This document shows, one piece after another, positions 36,221 to 47,880 of a stretch of 64,000 nt of DNA (position 1 is the first letter of the stretch; each line of letters begins with the position of its first letter). Source of the DNA: Podocnemis expansa (taxonomy: Eukaryota; Chordata; Testudines; Podocnemididae); contig ML682024.1 in the NCBI GenBank assembly GCA_007922195.1, positions 5,156,273-5,220,272 on the forward strand, written 5' to 3'. The translations under genes and the position numbers were made by a program. The notes under the pieces are model-generated. The model was not told the origin of the DNA. It worked only from the letters and a program-made list of their open reading frames with translations, and did not search any database.

Positions 36221-39200
36221 CTAGGCAAGGGGGCGCAGGGGTGATGGGGGAGAGGAGCCCAGACAGGCAAGATTTGGGGCACGGTGCAGTGAGGGCTCGG
36301 ATGCACTTCTCTCCAGCTTGGGTAGGAGGCGTTGTAACTGCTCCACAGCAGCCAAGATCTGTGGGGAGAAAAGGGGTGAGACAGGTCTCCATGTAGCCCA
36401 ACCACAGGGAGCCCCCAGCACCAGGGAGAGAACCCAGGAGTTCTGGCTGCTGCCCCCTAAGTTCTCTAACCACTAGATCCACTCCCTTGCCAAAGGAGGG
36501 GAGAAAACCCAGATATCTGACCTTTCCCTCTTGTCCCTCCACCCCACAGTGACCCTACTCCTCTCCCAGAACCGGGAAAAGAACGCCGCAGGCATCTGAG
36601 CACCACCACCACTCACCTGGGGAAATAGGGGTCTCTCCTCTCGGTTGAATTTCAGGCAGTTCACAGTGAGTCTTTTGAGGGCCTTAGGGCAGGTGCTGGG
36701 CACCTGGCTCATGTCCGGGGACAGGAAACCCCGGCCCACCATGAACAGTATCTGGGGGGCAAAAGATTGTATCAGAGCCAGGGTAACCCCCAACAACCCC
36801 AGCCGCCCAGCTAGAACCCCAAGAGCTGTGGGTTGGGAGCGAGGGGCACGGAAGAAAAGGAGGAACCCAGGGTTGGGCTGAAAGGAAAGGCATTGGCAGA
36901 GCTCATGCGGAGCCCAGTGCTGGAAAAGCAGGGGCTGCAGATCATGAATGACGAGTCCTGAGGGGTGGCGGGGGAGGTTGTGGAGGCTGTGGGTGAGCCA
37001 AGGGTGCCAGGGGGCTATAGCTCAGGAGTGAGGAAAGTTGTGGGATGGGCAGGCTGATAGGCTGCAAGAGGGGTGCGGGGGGGGGGGAACAGGTCAGGAT
37101 TGAGGACCACCATGGAGCATACCTGGTCACGGTTGCGTACATGGCTGTAGGGCAGGGTGCCTGTGGTGAGCTCGTAGAGAACCACCCCATAGGCATAGAC
37201 GTCTGACTGGAAGCTGTAGGGGCTGCTGTCCTGCATGCGGATCACCTCAGGTGCCTGTCGGGGAGACAATGTTAGGGGTCCATGGAGTGGGAGAGAATGG
37301 GGGCCAATGTGGGGGGATGGGGCAGGGAGGAGTGGGGGAAAACAGGTACAGCAAGGGTCTCCCCATGTGGGGCACAGAACCCTGGGGCCAGGGGGCACAG
37401 TGGGAGGTGTGGAGCAACAGGGGGCTCTCACCATCCAGAGTACAGAGCCCCGGGGCTGCTCAACCTGGCGGGCACCACTCCATTGCGTCTTCACTGTGGC
37501 CAGGCCAAAGTCGCCGATCTTCACTGTCAGACCCTCTTGCAGGAAGATGTCTGGGGGGGGGGTTATTAGGGGTCAACCAGCACTGATGAGTCCCCCTCTG
37601 ATGCTCCCCATGATCCTCTCCACATCCGGGGCCATCCCACAGTTAGCCCACTACCACAGCACAGATCCCCAAGCCAGTAAATGGCCCTGCTGTCATCTGG
37701 GATAGCTACCCCCTATTCCCCCAGCCCTAGTCACTGGGCCTCAGTCAGGGGGGCAGGAGCCTGTTGAGGTGGGAATGGGCCCAGTCCGGTGGGGTGAAAG
37801 GATACTGTTGGATTTCAGGTCCCGATGGATGATGTTCTTGGCATGAAGATAACTGGAGGGAAAAGAACCCAGGGGGAGCCCCTGTTAGCCATGCTTTCCA
37901 GCATGCTGCCCCCTCCCCTGCCATGGCTCCCCACTGCCCCGGACTCACTTCATGCCCTGGGCTGTCTGGCGTGCCACCTCGGTGCGGGCAGGGACATCCA
38001 GCCGGGTCTCGCAGACGTGCAGGTGCCGGTAGAGGCTGCTGCCCTCACACCACTGGGTGATGATGGCGAAGCTCGGCCGCGTCATGAACCCCATGAAGAG
38101 CAGCACGTTGACATGGCGTGTCCGCCTGGGAGGTCAGGGGGTGGGGGTCATTGCTGAACTCCCTCCCCTCCCTGACTGTCAATCCTGCACACCTGGATCC
38201 CTTCCACTGCAAACCACCGTGCCCAGATGCCTGGGTCCTCCTGACCATCATTCCTGGACACCTGGGTTCTGCCTGACCACCACCCACAGATGCCTGGGTC
38301 CTCACAACCACTAAAACTCGGGACACCTGGGTCCACCTTGGACTGGTATCCCCAGATATCAAAGTTCTCCCCCTCCACAGAGTTGTACCCCTCCAAGTGC
38401 TTACATCTCCCCCTGACTGTCACCTCCCCAAGTCTGGTCCCCCACACCTGTGCCTCACCACGCTCTTCCCATCCTGGATGCCATGGTCCTTCCCTCCCCA
38501 CACAGATGCTGGGTTCCTCTGGGTCCCCCCTGTGCCCCCAGGAGCCACCGTTTCTCTGGGCCACTTGTTCCTGGGTGCCAGGGCCCCCCCGTCCCCCATT
38601 TCCATCCCAAAGCCAACGTCGCTCTGTGCCACCTGCCCCAGATACTGGGGTCCCTACCTGAGGACCTGCATCTCGTTTTTGAAGGCCTGCACTTGCTGGG
38701 CAGTGGGCTGCGTAACCTTGAGGATCTTGACAGCCACGTGGCCATGCCAGCGGCCCTGGTAGACGGTGCCAAAGGAGCCAGCACCCACCCGGCGCAGCAG
38801 TGTCACCTCGTGGGGAGGCACCTCCCACTGGTAGCTGGAGTCCCGGTAGCCCAGGGTCTTCTGCAATGGCAGGCAGGGAACAGTTTGTCCCGTGCCCCCC
38901 AACCAGTCCTAATCACCTGGGGCAGACTGTTCCACAGTGTGATATCCCTGACCCAGCCTGAATTTCCTCTTCTCTCCAGTGCTCATCCAGCCTGTCTTTC
39001 ATCATCTGGGCTCCAGTGGGCACAGAGAACAATAGATCCCCAGCCTCTTCAGAGCCCCCCTACTTCTGAGGCCTCCCCCCTTGCCTGCCTAGAGGTTTAA
39101 CTTTTCCCTGAGCTTCATTCCTGTCCTTCGGGTGCCCACAGCAGAACAGATACTGTCTGCAGCTTGGGTCCATCCTCCCCAGGGGCCAAAAGTGGCCTTT

Positions 39201-42200
39201 CTTACCCCTGGCTCCTCTGCAGCTTGGGCACCCCATCGTCTCGGCTCTTGTAGCCAAATTCAAGGGGCAGCTGGAGGCACAGAGCAGACAGGTCCTGGCC
39301 TATGGAGGGCCTGGGTGGGTTGGTGGGGCAGGAGATGGGATGCAGATATGGGTTGAGGGTTGGAGCACAGCATGGGGGGTGCAGGGTTGAGGGAGTAGGG
39401 TGGGATTAAAGGGTTGGGACAGGGAATGAGGGAGAAGGGGGTGCATGGCATTGTGCCCCCCCCCCACTTACCACTTTCTTCTTGTCCTCGGCTGATGATG
39501 CTGACCCCTTCCGCTCTTTGGGGGGCTGAGGTGGTGACTTGGGGTGGGGCGTGCGGCGCCCAGGAGGATCCTTAGCAGAGCTGGAGACTGGGGGGAACCC
39601 TTGTCCCCCACCTGGCACTGAGCAGAGAGAGTGGAGTGAGCCAGGGACCCCAGAGCAGTCTCTCCAAATCATGGCCCAATGAGCCCCTAATGCCCCCCAC
39701 CTGTCCTTGAATCCCCTGCCTGCCCCCTACCCCCCCAAAATTTCTGGGGTTCTCACCATCTGTCATGAAGTTTATTGCCGCCATCTGAAAAAGGGAAAAG
39801 TTCAGAAATCAGGAGAGGAAATGAACCCATGTGGGACTGTCCATTCACATCCAGGCATTTGTGCGTCTGTGTCTGGGTATTTATCTCTGTCCATGTGTGT
39901 GTCTGTTCATGTCCAGATGTCTGTCTGTCCATCTGTATTCAGGTGTTCGTGTCCATGGCTGTGTCTGTATCCAGGTCCTGCATATGTCTATCTGTCCAAG
40001 CATCCCATGCCTACTACCCCCTGCTGGTGGGGCTGAACCCTACATGTGACCCACATTCCTCAGCTCCATATTTCCTCACCTCGCAGGCTGATCCCCTGGC
40101 TCCCCTCCCACCAACTTGCTCAGGTCAGCCCCAGGAGCCCTCAGCTCAGCAGCTCCCCTCTCTGGCTACGGGGAAACACTGCCCCTTAACATGGAGAGGA
40201 TCAGCACTGGTGCTCCGAAGAGGGGCCAGACCCCACACTCCCAACCCTACTCAGTCCAGGCTCTCACCTGCTGGGCACTGCCGTCTCCAGACTCAGCAGT
40301 GCTCACCATGTGCACGTTGGGGGTGGAAGTGGAGCGGTGGCGCTGGAGGGGTGGGTCTGGGAAGCTGAATACGTCGGGGCTCAGATGCTGCTGGTGAGAG
40401 CTGAGCAGGGGGGCAAAGGCAGATAAGAGCAAATGGGACTGAGCTCCCAGAGGTCCTGACTCCAGAGCAGGGATTTCTAGCCCTTTTCACCTCCTTGGGA
40501 GACTTCTCTGACCACTCTCCAATGAATCCCCAAACTGGTGGATGCAGGATCCAAGCCATGGTTGCACCAGGGCCAAATTCAGGGGGAACATCCCCTCTCC
40601 ACTCTGATTCCAAATATCTCTGTATACACACCCGAGGAGCTCACCTGCCTTGGGGGCAAGGTGTTCAGCTGACTCCCCCTGCCCCCACAATCTACTTCAG
40701 AGTCACGCTCCCCAACCTGGAGTCCCGCTACCTTTTGCTCCCGAATGTCCACATTTCCATGTAGCTGGCGCCCAGTCCACACAGCCCTTGGGGCTTTCTG
40801 GATCAAGACTCAGCTTCTGCCGTACCCCCGCCCCCACACCACCCCCGAATTTTTGTCCCTTCCAGAAACTTTCTCCAGGGGATTTTAGGTTCCTCCAGTG
40901 GCCTCCCCGGTGGTGGCAGTGGGGGATTCCCATACCTGGTAGCTTGTGGTGTTAGTGGGTCTGGACCGGGCCGGGCTGAGGGGGAATCCTGCCCCTGCAC
41001 GTCAGGGTATGGGCCATGGCTGTAAACGCTGGGGATGGGACAGAGAAAGAATATGGGATGGGGTTGCCCCTCACTCCTGACCCACAGTCATCTGTTTGCC
41101 CAGCTGTGGACCCCCTCCCTCCACCCAGCTGTGCTGAGTCCCACCCTCTGATTCCCATTAGTCCCCTCCTCCCCCCCAGATGCCTGGGTCCCCTGTTGTT
41201 ATGACAAGCCAGGTGGCACTCACGGGTGGTGTGCCACAGCCAGGTCCACGCACACGGTGGGCACCCGGCTGCTGCAATGCTGATGGAATTTGTAGCCACA
41301 CGTCTGGCAGCGGAAGCCGTGGAACAGGAACTTGAGGCAGAAGTCACAGAAGGCGAGGCTGAAGAAGGTCTTACGGACCTGGAGGGACAGATCAGGGCAG
41401 GGGGGTCAGGCAGGGTTGGACAGATGCTGCCCTGGTTTACTACAGTAGGGTCTCTCAGGGAGTCAAGGCTGCACAGCAGCTGGAGTATTTTTGTAGGATT
41501 TCTTTGGGGCTAGTGTGGTGTCATAGGGTCTCTCAGGGTACCAGGGCTGTGCTGTGGCCATTCTGTTGCTGTAGTGTCTTTCAGGGTGGCTGGGCTCCTC
41601 AGGGTCAGTGTGTTATTGTAGGGTCTCTTGGGGGCCAGTGTGTTATTGTAGAGTCTCTCAGGACCACTGGGCCAGGTTATTTATCACAGGGGTTCTTAAG
41701 AAAACTGGAATTGCATTGTCATTGTAAGATCTCTTCAGGATCAGTTTGTTACTGTAGGGTCTACTGAAACTCACAAAATTGTGTATGGTGAGGGGCACTT
41801 CATCAAGCACCTCCACGTAGAGAACCTGTCCCTCCAGGGGGGCAATGTCCGTGTCCCAGTCAGTCACCAGCTTTGTCCTGAGAGGAAGAGATAGGTCAGA
41901 ACTGAAATGAGAATTCAACTCCTGCCTCCACACCCCTGGCAGTGCCCCTCGCTTCCAACCCACAGCCCCGCTCACCCGCCCAGGCGCCGGTACACCGCAC
42001 AGCAGTCTTGGTTCAGCCCGCGCACCTTCAGTGCTTTGTCCAGGGCATCGTAGACGGTGGCTCCCGGACGCACGTTGACCTGAGGGGGTGAGGAGGAGTT
42101 ACACACTGCTGCTTCACCCCCCCCCCAACACCGGTGAGTTTTTGCCCCCCATGCCACTAGGCAAACACTCCCACTTATGCACGGGCATGACTGGAGTGGG

Positions 42201-42755
42201 AGGGAGCTGTGCAAGGAAACACACTTGTATAACTGCGCAGCCTGTGATCATGCTCTCCTGTACACCATGCACAACTAGGGACCCATGCCACAAAAAGCAT
42301 GCAATTGCACAGACCATGCTTACATTTACTTGAATGCCTAGAGACACACCCCAGGTAGGCTCCAGCAGGTGTGCACATGTGCAATTGCACAGACTGAGCT
42401 CACACCCCCTGAGTCCTCCATGCACATCAAAGGAGCTGAGCTGAGTCATGGAGATCGCTAGGCTGCTGCCCCCTGTCCCCTCCCCATGCACAGACATGCT
42501 TGTGCCACGGTCTAGCTGGCTTCCACTTCCTCCCAGACCCAGACCCACCCGCCCAGCTGGGCCCCTCATGAGCAGGCCCCTCACCACAGTGCGCTGCTGG
42601 TTGGGCAGATAGACCTTGACAGTGCCAGTGCCTGGGCCTGGCTCGGCTGCAGGGCTCTCGTCCAGGCCCAGGCTCTGGGGCATCTCCATGGGCACTGGGC
42701 AGGCTGAACGCAAGCCATTGGAGATGGCACAGGGAGACTCCGGGCAGCGCCGCAT
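36221..42755 (-). CDS. ARAF: A-Raf serine/threonine kinase, 15 coding exons, one frameshift
   Basis: Cytosolic Ras effector that phosphorylates MEK1/2. Coding exons (minus strand): 42585-42755, 41976-42079, 41775-41877, 41224-41380, 40936-41028, 40268-40400, 39757-39784, 39472-39617, 38658-38860, 37949-38125, 37806-37852, 37432-37550, 37123-37254, 36617-36751, 36221-36358. Visible: Ras-binding domain ([14 protein letters not shown]...[12 protein letters not shown]), C1 zinc finger, 14-3-3 site [12 protein letters not shown], kinase P-loop GAGSFG, VAVKILK lysine, [25 protein letters not shown], and C-terminal 14-3-3 site [11 protein letters not shown]. The start at 42689 (MEMPQSLG) gives 605 aa against human 606 once the indel is discounted and is preferred over 42755. 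The 28-nt and 47-nt exons are typical of RAF genes. The C1 exon has two extra bases near 41,340. The C-terminus after LHR differs from human and may be misread. Confidence 0.95.
36425..36560 (-). repeat. SINE-like family copy in the last ARAF intron
   Basis: Plus strand shows AACCCAGGAGTTCTGGCTGC and TCTCTAACCACTAGATCCAC, the reverse complement of the family's box-B-like and box-A-like parts. Confidence 0.5.
38895..39265 (-). mobile_element. CR1/L3-like fragment, minus strand
   Basis: Plus strand GGGGCAGACTGTTCCACAGT and TCATCCAGCCTGTCTTTCAT resemble the reverse complement of an old CR1 3' region. Strongly decayed. ARAF intron. Confidence 0.4.
39835..40020. repeat. GTCCATGTGTGTCTG-type degenerate repeat
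   Basis: Loose tandem of TGTCCATCTGT, TTCATGTCCAG and related units in an ARAF intron, next to the 28-nt exon. Confidence 0.6.
41440..41780. repeat. Minisatellite in an ARAF intron
   Basis: Irregular units of about 40-60 bp sharing TACTGTAGGGTCTCTCAGGG and CAGTGTGTTATTGTAG. The array runs up to the donor of the exon at 41775-41877. Confidence 0.6.
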
Positions 42756-42984
42756 GGGGGCGTAGAGTGGGAAGCACACCCTGGGGAGAAAGGGGGAGAG
42801 TAAGATACACAGCAACCCCCTCAACTGTCTACCCCCCCCCCACCCAGAAGCCTGACACCATCCCCTGGGATCCCTTGATATCCTAACTCTGGCCTCCCCT
42901 CACCCCCAGCTCCTCCAGCACCCTCAATCCTCATCCTGGGTTTCTCAGCTCCAGGACAAGAGCAGAGTCTAGAGGTTCAAGTGG

Positions 42985-43110
42985 AAGGGAGCGGCTGGGA
43001 GCCAGGACACCTGTGTTCTCTCCCTGGTCCTGGGATGAATGGAGCCTAGTGGTTAGAGCAGGGGGCTGGGAGCCAGGATTCCTGGGTTCTCGTGGCTCTG
43101 GGAGGTGAGT
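42985..43110 (+). repeat. SINE-like family, tandem copies
   Basis: GGGAGCCAGGACACCTGTGT, TAGTGGTTAGAGCAGGGGGC and GGGAGCCAGGATTCCTGGGT in one run; the clearest display of the full unit in the window. ARAF intron 1. Confidence 0.6.
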
Positions 43111-43416
43111 GAAGAAACAGCAGTTGTTCTAGCTGAAAGCACCCCACCTAGTGCAGGCTGTTGGGAGCAGGAAGCTGCACTGAAAGCTGACAACTGGTTC
43201 TTTGCCGCCAGTGAAGCTGTGGGGTGAAAACCAGCCCATGACTACACCCAAGTGCAGAACAGCGTGAAAGTGTCACCCTGCAGATAGTAACAGCCCACTA
43301 CCCCTGGCAGCTTCCTGACAGAGACCAGCAGCCTGATACTGGGGTGCAGTCAGCTATAGGGAGGGGGGCAACTGGGCAAACAGCCACATATAACATGGGA
43401 TTGATGGAGGAGAAGT

Positions 43417-43925
43417 GGGAGATTCCAATGCACTTTGGGAGAGTCTCTCCAACACCTATTGCTCCTGGCATGCGGGGGTGGGAGATTCCAGGTCAGCGGT
43501 GTGGTGGGTTTCTCTAGCCCCCTGTTCCCCCTTTTGGTGGGAAATTCCATTGCAATGAGGGGGGGTGCTGCAGCTTCCAGACCCCACCCCCACTGTGGGA
43601 GGGTGAGAGATTCGATTGCACGGGTGGAGACCGCAGCCTCACTCCTTCTTTCTATACGGGGTGGATCCCATTGCACGCGAGGGGGGATACTGAAGCCCCC
43701 CCTCTCTGCCGTGAGCTGTGGGAAATCCCATTGCACGAGAGGGGCACACCCACTCTCCACTGTCATTGGGGGGTGGGACATTCCATTGCACGGGGGCGCT
43801 GCAGCCCCCCAGGTCCCCCAGCTACGGCAGGTGGAAGATACCATTGCACCGGGGGGAGCCTTACAGCCCCCACTCTGCTCTGGTATGCGGTGGGAGATTC
43901 CATTGCACGCGGGGGGGGGGTGGAG
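43417..43925. repeat. ~60-bp minisatellite, nine units, with NF-kB-consensus sites
   Basis: Units begin near 43417, 43480, 43539, 43606, 43660, 43720, 43775, 43832 and 43892 (spacing 54-67 bp). Each has GGTGGGAGATTCCATTGCAC or a variant, then a G-run and a CTGCAGCCCCC-like tail. Six of nine match GGGRNWYYCC exactly: GGGAGATTCC three times, and GGGAAATTCC, GGGAAATCCC and GGGACATTCC once each. The array sits in ARAF intron 1, its last unit about 40 bp from the exon 1 donor. The repeat is directly visible; NF-kB function is inference. Confidence 0.85.
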
Positions 43926-43939
43926 TAGGAACTTCCTAC

Positions 43940-44030
43940 CTGTCACAAGGAACCAGCCACCATCTTGTCGGGGACAGAAAGTTCCAAAGGGGGCGTGGCC
44001 CGGAGCCTGACGTCACACGGGGCGGGGCTG
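43940..44030 (-). promoter_or_regulatory. ARAF promoter and non-coding exon 1
   Basis: On the ARAF strand: GC box (complement of about 44020-44030), a perfect palindromic CRE TGACGTCA at 44008-44015, then a YY1-like CAAGATGGTGGCTGG (complement of 43953-43967), then a donor GACAG|GTAGGAAG with the exon ending at 43940. The first coding exon begins at an acceptor at 42780, so this is a good candidate for the untranslated first exon. The exact start was not determined. Confidence 0.6.
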
Positions 44031-44064
44031 GGATGGCAGGGGTGGGTGTGTTTGACGTCGGACC

Positions 44065-44215
44065 TTGCAGCCGGACGCCTGGGTTCTCCCCCGGCTCAGT
44101 GCCGCTCCCTGAGCCGAGACCGTCCACGCGGTGGCAGCAGAGCCCAGACAGGGTGGGGGCGGGCTTGTTTGTTCCGGAGCCGCCTGAGTGCCCGGACGCC
44201 TGGGTTCCCTGGGTC
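44065..44215 (+). repeat. SINE-like family copies upstream of ARAF
   Basis: GCCGGACGCCTGGGTTCTCC near 44,071 and GCCCGGACGCCTGGGTTCCC near 44,190, two partial copies just upstream of the ARAF promoter. Confidence 0.45.
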
Positions 44216-44307
44216 TGCCTATGTCAGCTGCGGGAGAGGGGTTTGCCCCCGGAACTCATGGCCACAGGACGGGGCCAGTGAAAAGGCAGAGGAAGGGCTG
44301 GAGCTGC

Positions 44308-44352
44308 TGTGACCCACGAAAGCTCATCTGATCAATAAATGTGTTGGTCTGT
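44308..44352 (+). mobile_element. Penelope-type 3' fragment
   Basis: CCCACGAAAGCTCATCTGAT followed by CAATAAATGTGTTGGTCTG matches the GAAA-side half of the hammerhead-like motif and the 3' tail of the elements at 13,283 and 47,881. The CTGANGA half is absent. Confidence 0.5.
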
Positions 44353-44359
44353 AGAGGGC

Positions 44360-47300
44360 CAGAGGGCTAAATTGTTTAACTCTGCAATAACAAACCAGCC
44401 CGCAGCCTCCAGAAAGCCCCTGCAGTAACCCGGGCAGGAGGGGGCATGTGCCATGCTGCAGGGGCTTGGCAGGGCAGGGTGCCCTCCAAGCTGGGCTGAT
44501 GCTGTGGTTTGGGAAGACCCCTTTCAATTTAAGGTGCTACCACCATGGTGTCCTTTACATGGCAGCTGTCCCATTAACCACCATGCTCCACTCCAGAGGT
44601 GGCTGCAATTTGCTGGTGGCTCAAACTCTGGTCCTGCCATCAGGGAGTCTTGGCAGGTGGAGCGAGCACATCACAGAATGACTCTTGAGTCTTTTGCCCC
44701 TTTCCACAAGGCTTGAAGCCCTTCATCCCTGGCAGTGTTCTTGCAGACCTCCCTCTCTCTGGGGTGCTCAAAGGCCCACCTTTAGGGTCTCTTCAGACTC
44801 AAAGGGGCAGAGCTGTAACCCACAAAGCAAGAGTGTTGCCAACTGTGCTCTGAGCAAACACAAACACTTTACAGATGGCGTGAACTCTTGTACAGCTTTA
44901 TGAAGAAGGGAAACTGAGGAACAGCAGGGACCTCGCTAACCCATCATGTTAGCAGAACTGGCGATGGAACCCCAGAGTCCTGGCTCCCAGCCCCCACAGC
45001 TCTACCCCACTAGACCCAGGGGAAGAATCCAGATATCTTGGTTCCCAACCCCCCTCTGCAGTAACCATTTCACACCACTGCCTTATCCAGCCCAGAGCAT
45101 GGTAAGCAGTTAGCATGCTTCATGGTTTGAATAGTAGTGACCAGGAAGGACCAGGCTAGAAGAGCACCCGTCCCCATTGACTGGCAGATTGAGAAGTGTG
45201 GGGGCTGGAGCTGAAGCCAGATGAATCCAGAGTGTGACCAAGTGGCATGTAAAACTGTGCCATGGTGACCAGCTAGGGTGGCAGCTGCCCTTGGGACTGT
45301 GGGGGGCACTGGGATATCATCACAGTGAGATTGGGCATCTGTTTCAGGAAAGGGCAGGAGCTGGCAGCAAGGACCCCAGGCTGGTTTTCTGGCTAGGCTC
45401 TGATGGGGCCCAGACACACAGCCATCTGGCCATCCCATACACTCAGAGCCCATCCAGCAGCAGAGCAGAGCAGGGCAGGAAGACAAGAAAGAAATGCTTT
45501 TACTCCTAAAAACTTGGCTGCATCAAACCCAGGGCTGATGGAAAGCCACAGCTGGGGCCCAGCTTGGGGAATGTTTGCAGCTGCTGAAGTTTACTCAGGA
45601 AGGAAAAATCCAGAATTCCTGCCTTGGCCTGGCTGGGAGAAATGGGAAGGAGAAAGAAGGGGGAACAATTCTTCAAGCCCACACTGGCAGAGGGAGTTTG
45701 TTCTTCAGGGCAGGAAATCGGTGACTTTTCAACCCGATTCAAGAGAGGAAATATTTTTTCCACTTCTCGTCAATTTGGGCAGGAGGAAAACAGCCTACTA
45801 GCTGGTCCTGCTGCTATGGCTTTGCCAGCCCTGCCCATGCTGGGTGGGATCCAAGAGGATGCCAGCAGCTGCTTGTCGCAGTGTGTGGCTCAGCCTCGGC
45901 CTGGCGGGGGGTGCTGGTCCAGTGTGGCTGCCTGGAGCTGGGATGTGCCCATCAACTAGCCAGGCAAAAGGGCTGTCTCCAGACAGAGGTGCCCAGCTGG
46001 CCATGGGGTGGGGACAGACAGGGGTTCCAGTTTGTCTCCAGATCTCCAGAGGGCTGGGCATCTTCCCAATCCCTCACTGACCCAAGAACAGCACTCACCT
46101 CCCAGGGGGTTGGGTTCCCCAGCTCAGTGCACAAGGGCTGGAAACCCCCAGCTCCCCTGAGCGTCCAAGTCAATCAAGTTTCCACTGGGGGGAATCATTC
46201 CTGCTGCTGCTGTTGGGGAAAGAAAGGTGGGGGGAGGGGGGGACAAAGAGCCATGATCCCCCCTCCCCCACGACCTTCGCTAATGATCCCATATGGAAGA
46301 CAGCTCCAGGGACCAAAGGGTAAATTAACAAGGCTCGCTGGGAACCCAGAGTCACCTGAAAAAAACAGAGCTAATGAGAGAGAATTATTGGTGAGCTTGT
46401 GCCAGAGAGTGTCTAAGTGGGACTTGGGGGGGTGGCTCGGAGCCAGAACTCTTGGGCTTTCCCTGATACTGGTTGAAAAGTGGGGTCAAAGGTTTAGAGC
46501 AGGTGGGGCTGGAAGCCAGGACACCTGGATTCTAATGCGTGGTCTAGGGTTTCCTGATTGTGGCCCTTGTTTTTACCCCCCTGCCTAACTCTTTCCAAAT
46601 AAATATAGCCCCAGTTATGTAAAGGCTCATAGCCTGCCCAGGAATTGTGGAGTCCTGAAATGCAGGTGCCTCTATGATGAAATCAAACCCAGCCATGCTG
46701 GTGGAGTTACTCCTGATTTAGACCCTGGGGTAAATTCAATGCTTTTTAGGCCCCGTTGCATGCTGCAGTTGGCATATATTAGTTGATTCAAAATGTGTTA
46801 AAAACTGAAGACCCCTTTTTGCTGCTCATCATGCCTGGTGAATCGTGTTTTCTTGTCAAAATGAACGACATCTGCTGGCATTGTTAGGTTCATCCCACTG
46901 TGAGCCAGGGTGGCAGAATCCACCTCTAAATCAATCTCCAAGCAAATTGCTGGACTTTCCAGCCCCTGCACATACCAGAACTACCCCACTGTAAACAGAG
47001 ATTTCTGTAGGCGTATGCCAGTGAAGAGTGCCTGGGAGGCAAACCATGCCTGTAATGTTTTTACAGACTTTGGGTTCTATTTAATTGCATGGGAGGCACT
47101 TTCTGAGCAGCACGGTTGATACAGACAGCACTGGACCAGAGAAAGTAACACAGAAATGTAGAAGCAACACCCCACATTCAATCCATGTGGGAACCTGGAG
47201 TCAACACCAGGATGGCAGAGCAGTTCCTTGGCTTTTCACAGACACAATGGACACAGAACTCACTTTATAGGGTGGCACATATCTCCTACTCACAAGTACA

Positions 47301-47869
47301 GAATTCCTCCAAGTATGGGGAAACAGATGCAGCCATGCTGCTTGAGTCCACAGACAGCCAGAGTCAATTGAAAACCCTGTGCAGCTAATGAAGCCTTGCA
47401 TTCCCATCCCAATCTTCAATAGCTACCTGCTGTCTGCAGAGCATCGCCCACTGAGGAGGGGAACCCCTGGACAACACCTCTAAAATTAGCCTCTCAGAAG
47501 AAATCTACCCCAATCTTTTCTTCAAGAGTCTGGAGAGGAGCCCAACTTGCAAATTGTGGAAAGACGCGTGTGGCGTTTTGTACACTGCCATGTTCAGATT
47601 TGGTGATTAAATCTTTACGAAGATGGAGGGGGTGTTTTGCAAAATTCAGACCCAGATTTTCATTCCGATTGCTACATCCTCCATCTGTGGCTTTGGCTGA
47701 TGGTTGTCTGTAGCACTGGCTAAATCAGAAGATGACCAAAGAAGAAGGCTCATAAATTAGATGATTTATGAGGGAGACAAGCCAAGGGGACCCTGATGTC
47801 TGAGAAGATTCAAAGAGTCCTGTGTTTGTCTGCTAAACTCTACATTTGGGCCATCCTCTAGCCTTGGCT
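44360..47869. other. Intergenic, nothing coding recognised
   Basis: Holds a repeat-D unit near 44,550-44,610 and SINE-like copies at 44,950-45,060 (minus) and 46,430-46,560 (plus). The longest open frame (45,881-46,588, 235 codons) has no recognisable domain and ends inside a SINE-like copy; I do not call it a gene. Confidence 0.45.
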
Positions 47870-47880
47870 CCTTCTGTTTA

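Noticed and set aside
38148..38828. 226-codon minus-strand frame overlapping ARAF
   Set aside because: A read through ARAF intron and exon in the wrong frame; the true exon 38658-38860 uses another frame with conserved kinase residues.
42690..42755. ARAF start at 42755 (22 extra residues)
   Set aside because: In frame, but the downstream MEMPQ start gives 605 aa, nearly the human length; kept only as an alternative and as the outer limit of the CDS.
43417..43925. CRISPR-like regular repeat
   Set aside because: Regular spacing, but units are diverged along their whole length with no unique spacers, and the genome is vertebrate; it is a minisatellite.
45881..46588. 235-codon plus-strand frame
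   Set aside because: No recognisable domain, no splice partners, composition like the flanks, and it ends in a SINE-like copy.
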